A DNA stretch of 64,000 nucleotides from Trichostrongylus colubriformis. Taxonomy: Eukaryota > Nematoda > Chromadorea > Rhabditida > Trichostrongylidae. Below the pieces are notes generated by a model. The model made no database searches. It was given only the letters and a program-made list of their open reading frames with translations, and was not told the origin of the DNA. Every line of letters starts with the position of its first letter. The stretch's first letter is position 1. Of the stretch, positions 59,466-64,000 are shown one piece after another. The translations under genes and the position numbers were made by a program. The DNA is taken from assembly GCA_963978905.1 (NCBI GenBank), contig OZ022257.1, positions 15,147,664 through 15,211,663 on the forward strand. Direction: 5' to 3'.

Positions 59466-61965
59466 TGCGCAAAAGTGATGCCCAATAGAGTGAGGCCTGT
59501 CGGAAGGCGCGGCCACTAGGGCTTCATTAGCAGAGAAGAAAGGGTCTTGTGATCACAGAAGCAAAAGAAGAAGAAAGTCAACATTAGGCGCGAAACTTTG
59601 AACCGCGCTCTGCTCACAGACGGCTGTTCAAATATTGCTCGGCGAAAATCTAAACGAATTGCTCTTCGTCCACTTTTTCGATTTCCGCGTTGAAACTAAT
59701 TGTAAGTAATTCTCGGTTCTTTTCGTGTTTCAAATCGGACTTCAATGTGAACCGGCACCGGCTACAATGCAACGGAGCTATCTCCTATACCTTTTAGGTA
59801 TATCATTTGATCATCTAAGCATGATCCGATTCACTAAGGTAATTAACCTTCAAAAGTTTGAGAACAGCGAAATCACAAAAAGCTTCGGAGGTATTGCAAA
59901 ATTTATGCACCAAAGTAAAGGAATGGCAGTGGAATAGAAAACTACTTAGGAGTATCTCCATCATAAGTTAGGAGTTCTCAGTCGCAGTCTTTTATAGTCT
60001 CTTGATCATCAGACTCGTCAGGCTATTGGCAAAAAATTAATAAGAGAGCAGCAAAACGCATACTTTCTTTCAATTAGGAAGTGGAGTACTGTTTACCAGA
60101 ATTCAAAACTTGAAGGGATAGCCTAATATAATACAGACTGAGTGCTGAACACAAATATTCTGATGGCGGTCGATATATATGGTTGACACGATTAATATTG
60201 ATGCTTTATTGTGATCGCTCCTAAGTCGTTCAGGTAAGGGACTAACTCCCTGGAAACTATTTCATATTTTCAGAGTGAAGTAGTGGAGGTCTATGGGTTA
60301 GAAAGTAGCTGTTTATGAGGATTTCAGCAACGATTTCAGGTGCACACATATCTCTTCTCAAAATGTGTGACCGAAATGAAAACTATTTTAGTCAGAACTA
60401 TTTTGCCAAAAATAAAGCTTGGTCATGCTGCATACATAATGCTCCAGATTTTTGTAGTCCACGAATTATTCGACCACCATCTCAACCTCAGGGGTTGGTG
60501 AGTTTTCAAGAAATTCTCTCCGTGGATTCCATTAATATGCAGAGAAGATGGTAATCGCAACAAGAGATGGAACATTTTAGTGAGATGGTAGAGCTTTTCA
60601 GCAGTTTCTATGGTGCCAAAGTTGTGAATTAAAAAATTCTCCCGTGCGTCAGACAATGCCATGCAAATGAATTATAGCTTCTGATCTAGGAAGCCACATG
60701 AGTGAGAAACTCAGTTCTACTTTAATGCATTTCTGTTTTTGTAAAGCTGTCCCTAGCTTATACTCTCAGCATTGAGTAAGCAGCTGTCACTTAGTGTCCA
60801 CATTTTGCTTCACATAACCATGTGGTGAAGGATCGAGTCGCTTCGGTTCGCACGACGGCACACAATAGCTCAGAATATCAGGATCTTTTTGACTTTATCC
60901 AATTCGTGATGAATCCGTTAATGAATTCTATGATTATTTCTCGTTATTGGGTTAGAAGCTCCATTCCTATTTCATTTAATTCGAGAGGTACATCTTTAAT
61001 TTGCGAATTCATTCGCATTGTTATTATCGTTTCATCGTTATTTGCACACTGTATCGTGCTTCGCGATTACACCTTCAGGCTTTTATCTGCTCTTTAAAGA
61101 GCACTCCACCTAGGGCTACGCCACTGTAATCAAGTAGACAGTGAGCTTTCTGTTATCCTCGAGTGCACGTTGGGACCGATGAGCAATTTGTTCAACTTTT
61201 CAGACTGAAGGAGGCTCCATGAACCTTTACTAATGCCTGAACCGCCATGTCCTTGTACTAGACAGATAAGACAATTTCATTGCTATACCTTCAGTATTAA
61301 ATGTTATTTTATGAGCGAAAAAGCTTTAGAATTGACATCAACAAGTTCGTAAAAAAACATGGAGCCCGAGCAACACGTTCAGTTTGGTTCAAGGCCTGAA
61401 CGTGATGTCAAATGTGTCAGTTCTCGTTGTTGAAGTGCTTCGAAAACCGGCGTGGTCATTCTAACACTTCAGTAAAGGATAAAATCTGCTGACCTGAGCC
61501 ACGTGATTTTCTAGACGAGGATTCATTGCAAAGAGGTGAGTTTCAATACCTTTATCCCTGTTGCTTTACTTCATAGCATGCTTTCAGTTTATCCTCGTTG
61601 TTGTTACAGGCGCGGTACGCTGGTTATCAGTATTCCTCTCTGTAAGCAGTCCAGATATTGACCACTTGATGATGAAACCGATAAATACTGGATACCATAC
61701 AAATATAAAATGGGCAACCTGCAATGAAAAATAGATGTCACCCACAATCACTTGCGAATACTTTACAAAGCTTGATTCAGGTACTATAAGAGAAGCAGGA
61801 TGAAGGTGCGGCGGTGGACAAACTCAATGAAGCATTAATAGCTCCCTTTTTTATTCTCTCCCTGGCGCCTTGAAGATACCGTCGCATTGAAGTTGTGCTA
61901 ATGTCAGTGCGCTAGAACCACCATTGTATTTTCGCAAATCTTCATTTTTAGCACGCTGGCGACAT
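59466..61965. other. Region without recognised genes
   Basis: Only short unsupported frames occur. No exon chain, known repeat family or domain was recognised. Base composition is AT-rich as in other intergenic stretches. Confidence 0.5.
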
Positions 61966-62031
61966 TGCGTCCCAATGCTGGGACGCACGTTTCCTGTCGC
62001 GTAGGACAATGCGTCCCAATGCTGGGATGTA
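61966..62031. repeat. Repeated 22-bp hairpin motif
   Basis: TGCGTCCCAATGCTGGGACG plus CA (61966-61987) is a 9-bp-arm hairpin with a 4-base loop. It recurs as TGCGTCCCAATGCTGGGATG at 62010 and as CCCCAATGCTGGGACACG at 62487. Three copies of one hairpin within about 540 bp are unlikely by chance. Function is unknown. Confidence 0.6.
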
Positions 62032-62847
62032 TCACAGAAAACTACTTTTTTCAACTGATTTGGAATCCACAAATAGTTAATTTTGGTCAACATGCACAAG
62101 GGTATCTAGGGTTAACATGGTACACTTATATCTTTTCAACAAGTTTTTTTCATGCTTTGTATCGTCATTCAGCACAGGTATGTTATCATCGCTGTCGATC
62201 AACAGGTCGTTAAAACTAGCATTCAGCTCTGTGAAGTTGTCGCAGGAATCCATAGTCAGTTAGGAGAATTGTGGCCATTCGATTCTTAGTCAAGATATTT
62301 ATACTCGCGAGACGTTGACTTTTCTAACATGCCCATCACCTAGTTAAGCACTTCCCATCACTATTACGCAGTAATCCCTTATTCAAGTTCTCGAGGGGTA
62401 TCGGAAGTTTCGCTGCGCTCACTACTTTGTATTAGCGCTCAAGGTACGCGCGAAATTCAACGGGTTTGGAAAGGTAATATCATAAACCCCAATGCTGGGA
62501 CACGATTCTCGGCAAGGCAAGCGCGCGATGTCCCATGTGGTAGACACGTGAAAAAACGCGCGTTCGCTAACGTGTTAAAAAATCGTGCGGTGGCCCGTGC
62601 TACAGTGATCCGAGCAAGTGATTTTCAAAGGGCGCTATGTCTGTTGATTGCGATTCTTTCTTGGCAGTTTCTGCAACATCTGCTGAATGCTTCTCTGCAA
62701 ATATTTGGATTTGCGCTTGCTACTCTCTGTTATTGATATTTTTGCAACAACTATCCTTCTATTTATCCAACAGTGCTTATTAGACGTCATTAAAGTACCG
62801 TCATCTCCTCCTCACTGGTTCATCTAAATTCTTCTTCTTCTCGCTAG

Positions 62848-64000
62848 CGTCAATCCAGCGCCATTGCGGGGTCCGCTGTTCTTGCCAGTTGCCGTCACTT
62901 TCTTCTATCCAAGACATCTTCTGCCGTGGCTTTTACTTCTGTGAGGTCAGTTTTGATGACGTCCCTCCACCTTTTCTTTGGGGCTCCTCGTGGTCGCTTA
63001 CCGGGTACTTCGAACTCTAGCGCCTTCTTAATTGGGTGGTCTGCCGACTTCCTCAGCACGTGCTCATACCATCTTAGCCGCTGCCCCCTCAACTTCAGCT
63101 GGACCGGTGCCGTCTGCATGACTGCCCTGACGTCCTCGTTCCTGATCATGTCGAGCCGCGTCCAGCCGCATGCCCATCTCAGCATCCTCATTTCTGCGGA
63201 ATGTAGCTGCTTTTCAAGGTTCTTTGCTGCCATAGAGCATTGCGGATCTTATCACAGATCGGTATACCTTGCCCTTTAGAGTCCTGGAGCACCGTCGATC
63301 GCAGAGGATTCCTGTGGACTCTCTCCATTTCAGACATGCCGCATTTCTTCGAGCGTTCACGGCCTGATCTACCGTACCATCCTCGGCTATATCACTTCCC
63401 AGGTATCGGAAGTCCTGAACCCTTTCAATGCTTTCTCCATGGCAGTCCACGATGGACCCCGGACAGTCCTCGGAGCTTACGAATTTCGTCTTCTTGACAT
63501 TTACTCGTAGGCCGTTCTCTGCCAGCCTTGCTTGCCATCTCTGCACCTTCGCCCGAAGTTCTTCCTAGGTATCCGCTATCAGGGCCATGACGTCAGCGTA
63601 GAGAATAGTCTTTAGTGGTCCCTCCATAAGATCTCTCATCATGCCATCGAGGGTGAGCAGGAAAAGGAACGGGCTCAGAGCTGAGCCTTGGTGTACCCCT
63701 ACCGAGATCAATACTTCCGCTGTCAGTCCCTACGGGGTGCGTATGACAGCCTTAGCCCCGTTGTACATGTCCTCTATAAGGGCGACCATGTGCTCTGGTA
63801 TCTGTCGTTCTCGAAGCGTGTTCCAGATTACTGGCCGTGTCAGACGTCGAAGGCCTTTTCAATATCAAGGAAGGCTAGGTAGCAGGGTTTAGGCTTTTCA
63901 CGGTACTTTTCCATCTCTTGTCTAAGGATAAAGATGGCATCCATGGTAGAGCGCTCAGGCATGAACCCGAACTGCTCCTGAGATGGTGACTAGTTCCTTC
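62848..64000 (-). pseudogene. RTE-like non-LTR retrotransposon, 3' part of RT ORF
   Basis: The minus strand, entering from the right edge, carries RT landmarks QFGFMPERSTMDAIFILR, LAFLDIEKAFD, GVHQGSALSPFLFLL and TILYADV (YADD box altered to YADV), then the thumb (LAENGLRVNVKKTKF, RYLGSDIAEDG) and the C-terminal tail (MRMLRWACGWTRLDMI, RLRWYEHVLRK, GAPKKRWRDVI), ending at a stop near 62848. A frameshift near 63830 and internal stops, including one near 62905, show decay. The endonuclease half would lie beyond the window. 62040-62847 contains no other gene. Confidence 0.88.

Overview
The window looks like nuclear DNA from a parasitic clade V (strongylid, hookworm-like) nematode. The evidence is a two-exon cuticle collagen gene, genes split into many small exons by introns often 50-60 bp long with TTTCAG-type acceptors, and a very high load of small inverted-repeat transposons. 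I found no rRNA, convincing tRNA, CRISPR or prokaryotic features.

Three host genes are supported. (1) 15253-21827, minus: a chromodomain plus pre-SET/SET/post-SET protein of the SUV39 (H3K9 methyltransferase) type. It was rebuilt from 23 exons that all join in phase (614 residues). (2) 26226-33923, minus: an acid sphingomyelinase in 14 exons, with the saposin-B half-domain, every metal-binding motif and the cysteine-rich C-terminus; its first exon(s) were not found. (3) 52704-53651, plus: a complete 297-residue cuticle collagen with TATA box, 54-bp intron and poly(A) signals. The three genes have no evident functional link.

Almost everything else is mobile DNA. At least five families of 370-550 bp inverted-repeat elements (copies near 1.3, 4.5, 6, 8, 9.5, 11, 22.5, 28.7, 30, 32, 33.5, 34.3, 54.9 and 59 kb) sit between TTAA tetranucleotides and start AGRNAYC, as expected of piggyBac-like MITEs. 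Elements with TTAGG ends and TA targets are mariner derivatives: two decayed near-full copies (23.5-24.7 and 37.6-38.8 kb), two internally deleted copies (36.4-37.3 and 47.3-48.1 kb), and two odd head-to-head palindromes made only of the transposase 3' end (22.8-23.5 and 43.5-44.1 kb). A Tc1-type CAGT-ended element occurs as an inverted pair at 37.5-39.7 kb; one member carries a mariner insertion and the other shows the empty site. Non-LTR retrotransposon remains lie at 55.9-57.2 kb and 62.8-64.0 kb (running off the right edge), and a Ty3/gypsy RNase H fragment at 58.2-58.9 kb. Composite tandem arrays occupy 45.2-46.5 kb, and two large fold-back elements occupy 48.9-50.3 and 50.6-51.5 kb.

Much of 39.7-43.4 kb and 59.5-62.8 kb is AT-rich sequence in which I recognise no gene.
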